Positions 34,203 through 47,800 of a DNA stretch of 64,000 nt are shown here, one piece after another. Numbering within the stretch: the first letter of the stretch is position 1; every line of letters begins with the position of its first letter. The notes under the pieces are model-generated. The model did no database searches and was not told the DNA's origin. It worked only from the letters and a program-made list of their open reading frames with translations. The position numbers were made by a program, and so were the translations under genes. The DNA is from Lichenostomus cassidix (taxonomy: Eukaryota > Chordata > Aves > Passeriformes > Meliphagidae): NCBI GenBank assembly GCA_008360975.2, contig CM039211.1, positions 66,306,565 to 66,370,564 of the forward strand, given 5' to 3'.

Positions 34203-37200
34203 TGAAAAAAAGCCCTTGAACCCAGTAATTCAGATGACAGCTTGCTGAGGACAGCGTGGGTTGGCATCCCACTCCCTGTCACAGTCACATACCCCCCCAT
34301 TCCTGCTTGGAAAGATTATGGAGCTGCTGAGTGACCACCCAGAGTCCCAAGCACCAGGATGTGCACAGGGGTCAGCAACACACTGATGGGGTGGGACAGA
34401 CACCCAGACAGGCTGAGGGGAGGATTGCCCAGCACTTGGCTTTCCCTCTGCCCATGCTGCTCCCCCCTGCACATGTGCTGGAGGCCTGGGGACATCCACA
34501 GCAGCCATACACATCCCAACAGAGAACACCCATGTGTGCCCTTCTTCCAGCCCCTGACTGGTGTCTCTGCCTTGCAGGGCTCAGTATGGCAGGAGTTAAG
34601 CAAGACATTTCACCCCTCTGAGCTCCCCTCTGGCCCCCAGCCCACCCTGCCAGAGCGTCCTGGCAGTAAAAAAGGTCACTGTGCTTTGTTCCCACCCAGG
34701 CTCTGCTCCTGGTCTGGTGTGACCAGGTAGCAACTGAGAACAGGGTGATGCACAGGCAGGTCTGAAGCCCAGATGGCCTTTGGAAGGGGATGGGGCAGGA
34801 GGGGCAGGGAAGAAAACCCCATCCTTCTCTGCTCTGGCAGCTGGACTGAGGGCTGGTGTGTGTTGAAAGGAGGTGGAGGGGGAGAAGCGGGGATCAGATG
34901 CCTCCTTCTCTGCATCCCACATGAAAATGTGTTTGCTGGCTCCCCTATGGTGTCAGTGGCTCTGTTTTCCATTCCTTGACACCTCCTGCTTTCCAGTGCA
35001 GCTCCCAGAGAGGGAAGAGGTGCTCTGCTGGCAATATGGGGATGGAGACTGGCACCCCTCAGTCCCAAGGCTGGGATGCACCATCTTTGTGTGTGACAGA
35101 ACAGTGATCATGCACCTGTCCCAGGTGCTGTATCAAGCCTGGATGAGTCCGCCTTACCCAAAATAAAAGGAGCACCCTGGCTATTGTAGGCTGAAGCTGA
35201 TGTGCTCACACAGCCTATGCTACCCCCAGCACACATGGAAAGAAACTCCTTCTACAAGCACAGCCTAGGTTTGCTGAACATCTGGCATCCTTGCAGCCTC
35301 CTCCTCCTCTGGATGCTACTCGAGTTATACTGGATCATGAGGGAAATGGGAACTGGGATAAGGACAGGACACCCCAGTGGGCTCGATTCCACAGCCCACA
35401 ACAGGAGCCAGATCCTGCCACTGGGATGCAATGAGCTTTGCAGGGACTCAGCTACACAAGCAGCTGCTGTTTCAGGTGCCTTCAGTCCCTGCGAGTGCAG
35501 GGGGATCCCAGCAGGGCTTCCACCTGTGCTGGAGAACAGGCTAAACCAAAACCAGGAGTAATCCCCAAGCAAATCTCCTGCACTGGGAAGTGCAGGAGGG
35601 TTACTGTAAAGAGCCAGTCCAGCTTGAGAAAAGATGTTGCCGTATGGAAAAGAAATGTTTTGCTTTTTCCCTTTGAAAGCCATGCCTGGAGAGCAAATAG
35701 GTCTGACATTCAGTGCTCAAGAGGCACCCTCAAATACCTCCTTCTTCTCCAGAGCCACAGGAAGGAGTTGGTATAACCCCAGACAAACTTTTCTACTTGG
35801 ACTCTGGAATAATTAAAGGTTGTGAGAAGGGAATGACCCCCTCTTGTTCTCTGCCAGGCAGGTAGTGGAGGAGCCACTCCAGCAGGGTCTGAGCTGTGCT
35901 CTCTGCTGTTACCCCCTCCCCAAAAGGCTGCTGTGGTGCTGCTGCACAGAGCCCAGCCCTGCTGCAGGTCCAGGAGGATGAGCTTTCACAGGGCTCCTCT
36001 GCAGCCTGGGCTGTGCCACACCAGATGCAGCTGAACAGATCCCTTCTGACTCAAAATAAAGACCATCTTTGAAAGCAAGGGCTGTAACCACACTCATAAC
36101 AGGAAACTTTCTCCAGATGTGCTGGCCCCCTTCTGCCAAATGACAACTGTCAGAGGTCACTTTTACTTATGGATAAGGGGGAGATGGGATCAGGGATGCT
36201 GAGGGCATCCAGCAACATCTCTAACCTACCCAGCACTGGCCTATGCTGCCTGCAAATGCATTCACCACGCTGATGCAGTGGGCTGGGGGTGAAAGCAGCT
36301 TGTGCATGGGCATGGCAGGGCACAGACACCTGCCTGGTGTGGTCTGCATGTGGGCAGGGAAAATTTAGCTTGCCAGCACCTTCCTACCTGCTTGTAGCTG
36401 TTTGAGCATGCATGTGAGGACACACACGTGTGAGTGCTCTGCTGCTCAGAGCAACATTTACAGCTGCCAGGTGCTCAGAGGTTTTAGGTCACCAGCAATT
36501 TCCAGGGAGGCTGAGAGCACCCGGACAATGCCAGCCAAGGGTCCTGAACCTCCTCTGCCCCTGAGGCCGGTGGGGTGAATGGAAAAGGTGATTTCTGGGC
36601 ATTTCCCACCGCCACCCTCCTCTGAGACACTCTCTGCTCCAGCCCTGCCTGCCCCACACTGAGCTGCGAGTGACACTATTACTGCATTGATATTTTGCTC
36701 CCACCTATTAATTCTTTGGATTTCCCCCCCACCTCTTTTTTAATCACTGACTTTGCAGCCAGGAGGGGAAGGGAGAGAAATGCTGCAGTAAAAGCTACCA
36801 GGCGTGAAGCTGTAACCCAGCTTGCTCAGGGTGACCTCCCTGCCAAGGTTGCCTTGCAGAGGGGGAGTGCAGGCAAAGCAGCAGAGGCACAAGGAGATGC
36901 AAATGGGCACAAAGAGGCACGCCCGCTGCAAAGTGACATTGCCACCACGCCGGCGGGGACGCTGCTGTGGCAGGCAGTGGCACTAATTGCCTTCCCCCCC
37001 AGCTTGCTCCATCCCTCTCCCTGCCTGTCACAGGCAGGATATATGCATTAGATCACACTTTCACATTGTTCCAGGCTGTTCTAAAGCAGGAACTTCTAGA
37101 GACAGCCTGTGAGATTCACCTCTCTGACCAAAAATTGTTGCTTTGCACTGGGAGAGGATCCTGAGCCCTCCTGGGAAGCCACTTCCAATATGGGTGAGGA

Positions 37201-40200
37201 AGGCCAGTCCACAGAACAATGCCATCCTTGCACCAACAAACACAACACTAAATATTTGGCAATACCCATAAACTTCCCATTCCTGTCCCCAAACCCCCAT
37301 CATTTGCCCAGATCAGAGCAGGCACAGATGTCTGCATGGGGTTTTCTTTTTTTGCTCCTAAAACCCCATGATGGTGGGAGCACTTCTGCTTGCACTTCCA
37401 GAGAAGGACGCTTCCAGCCTTTGCAAATGCTCACGAACATGGCCCTAATGCTTCCAACGCAGAAGAGGAAGGAGAGAACCCAACCACATTATTAGCTTTA
37501 AATATCTCATGACCTTTTACTGCAAATCTCAAGATCTGAGGCGCAGCCCGCCTCACGGTTCGTTAACATTTCATGTTGTCAGCGCGGCCAATGGGTTCAA
37601 TTAGACTTCACGACGGCATCTGCAAATTGCTGGCAGCCCACAGGAGGAAATCCTCCCTCAGTCTGGCCACCAGCTCTGACGCTGCATAAGAAATACCTTC
37701 TTGAGCCTTGCCACATTGTTGGGATGTGCATCGAGCTGGCCAGTGCTCAGCGCACGTGATCTCCCTCCACAAGCTGCGGAAAGGGGGGATCCTGCTCTAG
37801 AAAATGCCGTGGGAGGGGAGAAAATCAGGGTGCAAGACCCAGAGATGCTCAGGGTGGTGTTTGGCCACCCGTCTGCACGTAGGGTGAGCGTGCAGATGTG
37901 CTCGCAGGGAGATCGCATGTGTGAGCGCAGCAATCGCTGCTGTTGCGAGTTAACTGAAGGAGCCTGTAAAACCAGAAACAGGCTATTAGCAATCCATTAG
38001 GAAAGGGTATCCAGTTCCAGCCTAGGTAAGCCATTAGAGGAACATCTGAGAGCATTAGGAGAGCTCGCTTGGGGCCAGGATGGGGCTATAAAACAGAAGA
38101 GGAAACCACGCTAATCTGGCTTGAATTACAAACTTAAAAGCGGGAGAAAAATAAAGGATACCCTAAACATTTAATGTTTTATATTTGGGAGACAGAAGGG
38201 GAGATTTTGCCAAAAGGAGAGGATAAAAAACCTGTTTAGGCTACAAATATCCATCTCTCTTCTGGCAGCGGAGAAACCACCAGCCCCTCTTCCAGAAAGG
38301 GAGGAGTGTGGTTTTAAAGTTGCTTGAGTTTCAGAGTGAGCTCAGTGCTGGTGGGGTGGAGGGGAGTCTTTGGCCACATGATGTGACATGGCTGCATCAC
38401 CAACAGCTACAAAATGCCTGTGCCCCTGTTCAGGGGAGCTTGCCTGTGAGGTGGCATGATCTGGCACATGCTTCACTGCATGCCCATGTGGAAACTCATC
38501 ATCATCCCTCCATGAGAATAATTCCGAGAGCACATCACCATAATTCCCAGAGCAAACTGCAACATGAGAGCTGCTAAGTGGTCTGGGTGAAATGGAACTG
38601 CTGAGCAGGGGAAAGGGACAGCAAACAGCACGCTGGGGCTCAAAACCAAATTGCAAAGCACTGGGAAGGGGCTGAGGGTATCTCCCCCATGTCTTTGTCA
38701 ACCCCAGAGATTGCTTCAAGCTGTGGGATGCTTGGGCCAGGCATCACCTGGCTTTCTCTGGTGGAGGGGAAACTACATTTATGGCCAGCTCACACAGTGG
38801 CAATCTCGATAAGATCCACTGCTCCCGCCACGGATGGCTTCATCTTCTGGTGCCAAGCCCTGGCATTATTAAAATCCTGAAAGGAAGAGCCTGGAAGAAA
38901 GTAGATGCTGATTGAATCAGGCCCTATGGTATTCGACAGCTCGACATCCATCTGATCCTATTAGTGCTCATTCGGTCCTGCCTGCCGAGGTGCTGTACAT
39001 AAATCAGACCCTGCAAAGATAACGGAAGGTGGAGAGGTGAAAGAGGAGCTGCTTCTTCTGCCAAGAAACACCACGTGTGAGCAGGGCCTGCATGGATATT
39101 CAGTCTCTGGGCAGCCTTCAGTGCTCCTTTGTGGGTTTTCTCCTGCAAGGATGCTGGGCTTCCCAAGGGGCTGCCAAGTATGTGCTTAAAATCCGTGGCT
39201 GGTGCAGAGGTGGTTAGCCATGAGGAGGCAGGGATAGAGTTCAGCCTAGCCTTGGGCAGACAGGGATGTGCCAGAACATGAGGTTACCCAGCTTCTCCTG
39301 ACTGCTGGCAGGGACTTCTCTCCCTACCGAGCTCCAAGCTGCCCCATTGTCAGCATGCAGGTTGTGTGGGCATAAAAAGCAAGGGCTTCTCTGTGCCAGC
39401 AGTCAGAGGGGACAGCAAGAGCCAGGATGGGGACAGCTTGTGGGAAGAGACTTGCACCTCCACAAGAATTAAGACATCCCCGTGCCAGTGTGGCATGTGT
39501 GACCACCTCATCCTGTCTCAGGGCACTTGTCCCTTTGAGCTGAGTTCCAACACAACCACGGCAGGACAAGATGGACAGATGAGCTAGGCTTGGTCCTTCC
39601 AGACCATCTCCTTCCCTCTTCTGTCTGGATTTGGGGGAACAGGGACACCATCCAAAATGACAACAAGTAGTAAGTCAAACGAAGAAGGAAGTGAGGCGTG
39701 GGCATGCTCCCAGCATGCTGACATTGGTGGGGTTAATTTTGGGTAAAAACACCTGCATTTGCAGGGTGCCCAGCTGGGATAAGCAGGCTGAATATGCCAA
39801 TGGGGTCTGGGGTCAGAGCAGCTCCAGCTGCTGCAGTGCTGCCTTAGCCTGGTGTTTGGGAAACGATTGAATTAGGCTTTGCAAATAATTCATCTGATGA
39901 ATAGTGGCAGTTTCCCTCAAATCATCCACAAATCAGATTTTTCATTACCCAGCCAGCAGGGCAGGGAGTCAGAAAACAAGGCTGGCACCTCACTCACTGA
40001 ATGCTTGCACTCGCTCACTGAGCAAATTATTCCCCAAACACTCTTCTCCATCCGTCAGTGATGAGGAACGTGTCTCTTGCAAGGGGATATTGATTAAAAG
40101 CAGTATCCAGGAGTGCTGCACCTTCCCAAAATGCTGTGAGATGAACCCTTCCCAGCCATCCTTTTACCCACCGAGAGAGCTGGTACCTCGAGCTCTCTCT

Positions 40201-40996
40201 GCACCTCAGGGTATCTTTATATAGAAGAAATCAATATTTTTCTGCCCAAGACTGTCTTTTCCAACCAGGGTGGCTCTGCCACCTGTGTTACTAACACTCC
40301 CACGTATTTCCCACTATCACTACCTACCTGAGAGTACTGATGGAGAGGCCACACCATCCCCTCAGGGCTCTGCAGGCTCAACCCTGCAAATATGGTACCC
40401 CACACCCAGGCATGGAGGGACCAGCCACTCTGAGGGTGTTGAGGGGGGAGATATCTCAGTGGCTATCCCACCATTTTTAGGTGCAAACCAGGGTACTTGG
40501 TTGGATCAGGCTGTGGCAGCTTTTTCCACAACAGTTGAACACCTTGAAAAAAACAGTGTTGTGTTTGGCTGTTCCAATTGAACCTTCCCCTTTTTACACA
40601 GCTTCTACAGTTGCAGCAGTTCTTCTCCAGATGAAAAAAAGTACCTGCAGAAAACTAATACCCAAACTCCACCTCTGCTTTCATACCCTTCAGGATGCTC
40701 CACAGATGCTCTTCCATTCCCAGTAGGAGAGCAAAGGGCAAAGAGGCAAGCAGGAAAACCCTCTGATTTTCAAAGCCATCAGCAAACGCTGCAATCTGAA
40801 ACACGACCTGTGGTGCTGCCTCCTCAAAAAACCCAACCAATGCAAAAAGTCACCAAGACACCTTGCAGAGCCACAAGCCAAGTGTCCCATCCCCTCTCCC
40901 ACATGCTTCTTTCTCCAGAAAGAGCTGGGTGGAAGAAAATCTCACTTGTCTCTTTGATGCAGGTGCCCAGGGACCAAGTGCTGCCTCTTATTTGAC

Positions 40997-41013
40997 TTTT
41001 TTTTTTTTTTTTT
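40997..41013. repeat. T17 homopolymer
   Basis: Seventeen consecutive T in the CNTFR intron, with no flanking retroelement tail that I recognise. Confidence 0.9.
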
Positions 41014-41175
41014 GCAAAATCCTTTATCAAGCAAAGAATCTAATTGGCTTTCAATTGGCCTAGCCTAGGCACAGAAGGGATGCTGGATGAACTATGCCAG
41101 CATAGCTGCACCCCTCTTCTCCAGCCACAGAATGCTTTCCTACACAACTCGAGCATACAAACAGTGCACAGAGGT

Positions 41176-41200
41176 AAAAAAAAAAAAAAAAAAAAAAAAA
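41176..41200. repeat. A25 homopolymer
   Basis: Twenty-five consecutive A. No SINE or processed pseudogene is recognisable upstream of it. Length calls in such runs are error-prone. Confidence 0.9.
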
Positions 41201-41729
41201 GCCTGTTTGTTATCTTCCTGCAGTAACAAATGAAATCTGTCCTCCAGGCTGCCAAGGATTTCACTGACTATTTTTTTTAAAGAAACAAGAAATAAAAGTA
41301 AGAAATACGATAACATCGCAGCAATTGCTCTGTGACTGTGCTCTGAGTTATGGTGAGCGGTATTTTATCTCCAGTTCAAAATCTAAATGTGGCAGAGGCG
41401 CATTTAAATGTGGTGACATTTATACTTTAAATGCCTTTTACATCTCGTTGGCAAGTTTTATATAGAACATATGTATGGAAAGTAGATAGGGGCCATGGAT
41501 GAAAACACGGAGCAGGGAGAGGCTGCAGAGCCATTTGTAGGCAGAGTGTGAGCTAAAAGAAAGATGGAGAGGAAGAGAAAAGGAACAAGAAAGAGGAGAG
41601 GGACAGGATCCAGGTTGCCTGGGCAGTAAATATACATCTTTTTTGTCCTCGAACACTTGTTTATAATGCACCTTGTTCCCACCAGCTTCCCCCACTCCCT
41701 CCCATCCCAAGCAGTGCAGCATCACTCAC

Positions 41730-41893
41730 GTGTTGCCACTGGTCCAGGATGAGAGGTCGATACCGCAGGAAGAACTTCAGTGGGAAAGACTCAGGGTCAG
41801 GCCAGGATGAAGGGTTTTGCCATGACACCTCCAGTCTCCGAGGGTTATTGGGCACGGGTTTGGCCACCACACTCTCTGGAGGGTCTGGCTTTA
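41730..41893 (-). CDS. CNTFR: CNTFR coding exon: start of second fibronectin-III module
   Basis: Two bases (TA) complete a Val codon. The exon then reads KPDPPESVVA, passes through NNPRRLEVSW and FLRYRPLILD, and ends QWQH in phase 0. This is the N-terminal half of the membrane-proximal fibronectin-III module, which with the previous module forms the cytokine-binding elbow. The acceptor has a polypyrimidine tract ending CTTCCAG, and the donor is GTGAGT at 41729-41724. Exon length is 164 bp. Apart from conservative changes it matches mammalian CNTFR as I recall it. Confidence 0.97.
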
Positions 41894-43125
41894 CTGGAAG
41901 AGAAGAAAAGAGGGTGTTTGGCAAAGCTTTGCATGTGTTATCCTTCCTTTCTACTCCTTGGCAAAGCTGGCTGGGCTTTGCACCATGTGCTTTCCAAGAG
42001 CAGCAGCCAATATGCATCCTTTTCCTAAACTAATTAGATGCAAGTCACCTTTTGTTGTCCCTGTCAGTATGGCTGTCCTGGCTCAAAATACCATCATCAA
42101 GGAGGTGACAGCATTGAAGACTAATGGAAACAACTAGGCCAGGACAGAGATCATCCCTCCCACACAGGGCTAATTGGATCAGGATGAGGAACCCACCAAG
42201 CCCAAATCCTGCACATCTCTGGCACCTGCTGGTTTCTGTGAGCCTGACCAACATTCAAACCCACTTACCTCATAATAATGTGGCAGAGTTTGACCCTTGG
42301 GTTTAGGGCTGGGGTTTTGAGGATTCAAACTATTGGCACATCATTTTTGCTAAGGGGGAAGGATTGCCCTGCTCACCTTCCACTCCAGCTCTCTCTCACT
42401 GTGCTGCTCTGCTTTTGGGGTATGGGGATATTTTTGTGCTACCTGACATGTATTTCAGGTGAATATTAATTGGCTGTGAGCTATGCAACGTGCTTTGATG
42501 TTGCAGCTACTTCCAGAGTGCCGGAAGCTCATCACAGTCAGTCTGTGATGAATGTCACTGCCTGTTGCAGAGCAATCCTTGCTCTTTGCCAAGGGTTTGA
42601 TCAAATCCTGACAGCTCAAATTCCCAATTGCAATAGCAAAGCTAAAAAATTTGTGTACACCCATGCTTATCTTCTAATCACGGACAGGAAGGAGCTGGAC
42701 TCAGGGAGCTGTGCAAGCAGCTATGCCAGAGGTGGAAGAGGGCTCCCTGTGCTCTCTAAGAATAGCAGTGCACATGAGTCCTCATGTCCTGGGAAGGTCC
42801 TCAACCCACTTCCAAGTCAACATGCAGGCAAACAGATCCCTCCTGACCTGAAAATTTCTGGATTCAACAATGGTCCCCTGGCTCTGACTGCCTCGAGCAG
42901 AAGCCTGTCAAGATGTCAGCATCAAACTCCTCTCCCAAGGATGGAGGAGGGATGGAGGGGCTGTGGAGAGTCCCCTTCTGCCTGGCAGAGCTCCTGCTCT
43001 GCAGTCAGAGGCTTTCTCCATGCTGACTCCAGGGCTCATCTGCTGTGAGTGGGAGGTGATGTCCCCACATTTGCTTACCCTGAGAGAGGAAGGAGGGGAT
43101 GGTGAGTGAGCTGCTCCCTCACTAG

Positions 43126-43153
43126 CCTGCCTGCCTGCCTGCCTGCCTGCCTG
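43126..43153. repeat. (CCTG)7 microsatellite
   Basis: Seven uninterrupted CCTG units in the 7.1-kb CNTFR intron. Confidence 0.9.
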
Positions 43154-44871
43154 CAGCTCTGCCCTATGTGTGAAGAGCATCTTTCCCTCACTCAAATGGG
43201 ATCAGGTGCTGATGTGGGGCCAGTCTGCTGCAAGTGGAGCCACATGTGAGCTGTGAGCTGTGAGCTGCCATCCCTCCTCCAGAATTATGGTGGCATCGCA
43301 GCAATTGTCCCTGCACTGCCACTGCTTGCTCCTCCCAGGAGAAACCAGCCTCTGATGCTTTGAAAACACATTTTCTTGCCTGCAGGTGAGGCAGAGGGGG
43401 TGCTGAAATGAAACCACAGCCCAACTACCTTGGTGGGATGTGTTCCCTGAGACATAGCCCACCACCACCTGTCTGTCCCCAGCCTCCTCTTACTCAGGAC
43501 CCTGGCTGCACTCCTTTATCACCATCATCTTCACCATCACCCTGACTTTCACCACCACCCCTCTGTCACAGAGGGTGCAAGGAGGGCTGGACAGCTTCCT
43601 CCTTCCCATGTCACTTCATGATTAGAGGATGCTCCCAGAGGCTCTGGGAGTGGCTGGAAAGCAAGCACCCATGGGCCTGACCACAGATGCCTAGTGCCAC
43701 CTCCCAGCTCCCACAGACCCCTCTCTGTGGCAGGATGGGGCACAGTTTTCCATTTACAGCTTTATCCTCAGCAGCAGGAATGCTTTGCTCAGGCTGTGCT
43801 GTGCTGAGTTACTCCAGATGGCTCTGCAATTCCTCTGCTTGCTTTGAATCCCAGGGCTTGGGCTGGACATCAGCTTCCATCGACAGGGACTTGGAGTTCA
43901 AATGCATACGGAAAAGTATAAATCCAGCGTTGGCTCAGCAGGCTTGGTTTGCAAAACAAAAGTCTGTTTAGCTGAATGAATGCAGATGACTGTGAATTGC
44001 AGCTCTGAAGTGAGGAAACGGGAAGGAAAGTGATGGGCTAGGGATGGATGCAATGGATACTCCCTGGGGTAATGCAGGGGGGCTGGCCCTGGTTTTTAAT
44101 ATGCCATCCTGAAGAGATTATTAAATTCAGTTGGGCAAAGCAAATGTGCTTGGGCAGGAATGAGAAATACTACTGTGACGGTTGGAGGAAGTCAGAAAAA
44201 AAAGTGCCCTGGTGCTGAGGTGGGAGTCAACTGCCCATTTTGCAGGGATGTGACCCCTAGCCCCTATCCTGTGAGTTGGAGACTGTTTCTGGTGCACAGA
44301 GGGAGGCTGTCTTGGCCTCAAGTGAGTGGTGCCGGCTGCTATGAGCCTTCAAACGGCACTGTAGGTTAATGGGAAAACCAAAAATCTGTGGTACCTCCTC
44401 ATGTGCCACTCCATCCACAGGGCTCCTGCCCAGGCTAGAGAGCACAGCAGTGCCAACCCCTCCAAAAGCACAAAGCCCAAGCTGTTCCTGCCACGCCCTT
44501 CCAAGTGGGTGGGGGCAAAGCAGCCAGGAGAGGGACCATGCCTCTGGCAGCCAGTCCAGAGAGGACAAAATTATGTCTCTTAAGACAGACCTCATCCTGC
44601 TGTGCTCATCACGGGAAACACCTGGGCTGGTCCCACAGGGGCCAGCAGAGGAGTGAGAGGAGACAGGCTGCGTCCAGTTCCCCGATTTCTATGTGACCTT
44701 GAAGGAGTCCTTTATGCCCTGCAGACAGGGACAAGTGCTCCTCCTTCCCCAGCCTTTGTCTGCCTCCATTCAGCCTGCACATGGTGAGGCAGGGGCTGTC
44801 TGGCTGTACATCAGCCAGCATAATAGAGCCCTGTCCTCACCGAGGGCCTGCAGGCAGTAACGTAATAAAAG

Positions 44872-44894
44872 CAGTAATAGTAATAATAATAATG
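44872..44894. repeat. TAA/TAG simple repeat
   Basis: A short run of TAG and TAA units in a CNTFR intron. Confidence 0.8.
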
Positions 44895-47800
44895 GATGAT
44901 GGGCATTAGGCTGAGTACTGGTTAAGCGGCTATAAAACCAGATGTAATATTATCCTGCAGAGCTGAGGGAGCATCATCAGACATTCCTGGGAAGGGGACT
45001 TGGCCAGAAGGCTACTCACAGCTCTTCCCACTTGGTTTTTGGCTGCTGTGTCTAAGCAAGGGCTCGAAGTGCAAGAAGAGCATCAGAGAGCAGCTTCTCC
45101 TTAAGGCGCTGCACGCTCACACTTAACTGCAACTCTTTAGCTATCCATTGCCCCTGGCTGTTGTCAGACATGTCTCAAAATGAATCTGGCAGTTCAGAAA
45201 GGCAGCTGAGACCCTGTGGCATGGAGCGGACCGTCGCCCATCCCGTCTCTCCAACAAGCACTAAAATGGATCCTTTGCGGCCATTAAATATCCCCTGGCA
45301 TTTTCCATGAGCAGAGGGATATTAAACTCCATGTCTTAGCCAAATGTCAGTCTAGGTAATTTAATTCTGCCTCCCTAAGTAGTATGAATTGAACTGACCT
45401 TCTGCTTAGGCAACTGTATACCTGTGTTCAAAGACTCCGAATTTCAAACAGACATGGGCATCATGCAGCCTCTCTGAGATGCTCTGCATCTTCAACACCT
45501 CAGTGATGGACTTGGAAGGATCAAATAACCTTCCCAAGGTCACATGAGAGATGGACAGCAAATTTGGGGACGGCATCCACACCTGCAAGGCCACATCCAA
45601 GACTGCCTTCCTCCTTTTAATGCTGTGCATCTTCTTGTATTTTCCCCCAGGATCATATGAGGAGAAATCCTGCTGAGGCAGGATGCTGGTGTTGGTGTGT
45701 GGTGGTGTTCTGACTTCCCTGGGGGATGCAAAAAACAGCTCTTGGGCTGAAACACAAGTGAGGAAGGTGAGGAACATGTCCCCATGCTGTTCCAGCCCTC
45801 ATGAAGGAGGTAGAAGTTCCTGACACACCACCTCACTCCTCCCTGGTATCTTCCTCTGCCTCCAGGTCCTCTCCCCTATGGTCCCTTTTCCACCTCATCC
45901 TTCTTGGGGCTGGAGCCCCGATGTCCTTAGGGCTCTGCAGGACTTCCTCACACTCACCTTTATAAATATCAATACTTTTGCAGAAGACGTAATTATGAAA
46001 ACAATTTCCAGGAGCAAGATGAGGAGAAAGGCAATCCGGATCTCCTACCAATGGGAGATGGGGGCCAGAGGGCCGGAAAAGCTTTTCCAGTCATCACTGA
46101 AAATGACAATGCAGAGTGACCCTTCACAGCTGGCTGCTAACAACCAGCACGGCATGACCGCCAGCAAGGCATGGGCTCAGGACAGCAAAAGAAAGTACCA
46201 GTCATTTTCCACTCAATTAGAGACCATCTTCCCAGCGGCTGGGGAAGGGATTTTCTGCTGGGGACTCCAGGGACTGAGAAAGGAGTGAAGAAGCAAAACC
46301 AAAGGAGGTCACTCCTTCCCAGGGGGCTTTTCGTGCTTGACCAGGCTGGGTGGGTGGTCTGACCCAGCAGAGGGTCTTCTCCCAGCTCAAATGGTGCTGG
46401 GAGGGAGAGCTGCCTGCCCTGCACTGTTCTCTCCTTAGCTCCAGGTTGCTCCATCCCCAGCAGGCCATGAGATCAGGGCTACATGGCTGCAGTTTAACCT
46501 CCATGCAGAGTATATGATGTTTTTCTCTAGGCTAAAGGGAAAACACAAGGCAGGCTCTGACAATCACAGCCCAGGGATTTCAGGAGAAGCATCACACAGG
46601 TCCTGGCTGACAGTGTCTCTTCATTTTAGCAGGATGTGTGCAGATGTTGCAATGTTCCCACTCAGCATTTTTCCAATGAGCCGAAGCAGCAGCTTTGCCC
46701 TGAGCCATAGGTTTTCCACCCTTCATCTAGCAAAGGGAAACCCAGCAAAACCTCCAAGATGAGAGCTCATTGGTCCAGCTGAGATCCCCAGAGAACCTAC
46801 TGGATGCTAGATCCATGCCTCCAGCACTCAGCACACTGGGACAGAGCCCTGGATTGCAGCTGCAGAGAAGAGAGCTGAAGAGACATGGAAGCTTTAGCGA
46901 GGACTGCAGACAATGTGGGGCAAAACTGCATGGCAAAATGCACCAAATGCAGTGCACTTGTTTTAACTGGAAATGCCAGGATGACATGAGGAGAAGCTCC
47001 AGTCAGGGTAGGTGGCAGTTGTTCAGCAGCTGCAGATGCTGTAATGATCTGCTAAGCCTGTGACTGCCTGCTTCAGCACTCTGTCACCACCCTGTCTGTG
47101 ACACTGATGTGTGGCACCCATGTCAAATCCTGACGAGGAGAATTTCACAGTTGTACAGAACATGGAGATTTAAAGGCCACTGGATACTGAAGTGGTTATG
47201 GGAGTGGGCTGGTGCAGGACACAGCCTTTCCTATTGGCATCAGCCCATTACACCTTTTCCAAGTGCCATCCTGGAGCCAGGTGATGCTGGGTGGTCTGAC
47301 CTCTCAGTGCAACTGCTGAGATGTGTCCAGGCACCCTGCACCCTTCCAGGCACTCATGCAAGAGGCAGCAATAGTACACCCATGCTAAGGGCTGGCCTGG
47401 GGCAGTGCTGGCCTCTGCTCACCACTCCTTTGACCTGGGCTGAGTTCAAACTGCTGGGCTGGATCCAGTTTTGTGCTGGGACGCCTGAAGCTTGCAGCTG
47501 GGTGTGCTTCCCCAGGGGAAGTTGCCCTTATGTGCTGGATGGAGAACCAGATGTTTGGAAGCCAGGCAGGGTATGGGTGGGATGCAGATGTTACAAGAGG
47601 GTGCCCTGAACTCCTGCAGAAGGGAATGCAAGGAACTTGGAAAATGTAGCTTAATTGTTATCCTGGGCCCTGCAGGCTGAAGGTTACCTTCATTTTTGAG
47701 GAGTGTATATTCCACAAACACAACAATTTCCATTTAAAGGCAACCAAGGGACTGAAACTCTACCACTTTCCTGCTAAGCTCCCTGCCTTGTTATCAGCAT

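Larger units (their letters stand above)
30845..41729 (-). other. CNTFR: CNTFR intron splitting the second FN-III module
   Basis: This 10.9-kb intron holds a (GGGA)n tract near 32031-32052, a purine tract near 34134-34202, a T17 run at 40997-41013 and an A25 run at 41176-41200. AT-rich blocks of ordinary-looking, non-repetitive sequence around 37490-38240, 39850-40000 and 41260-41460 could be conserved non-coding elements; see the findings. I see no exon or coding mobile element in it. Confidence 0.85.

Noticed and set aside
41176..41200. A25 run as the tail of a processed pseudogene or SINE
   Set aside because: No element body, target duplication or coding remnant can be recognised beside it.
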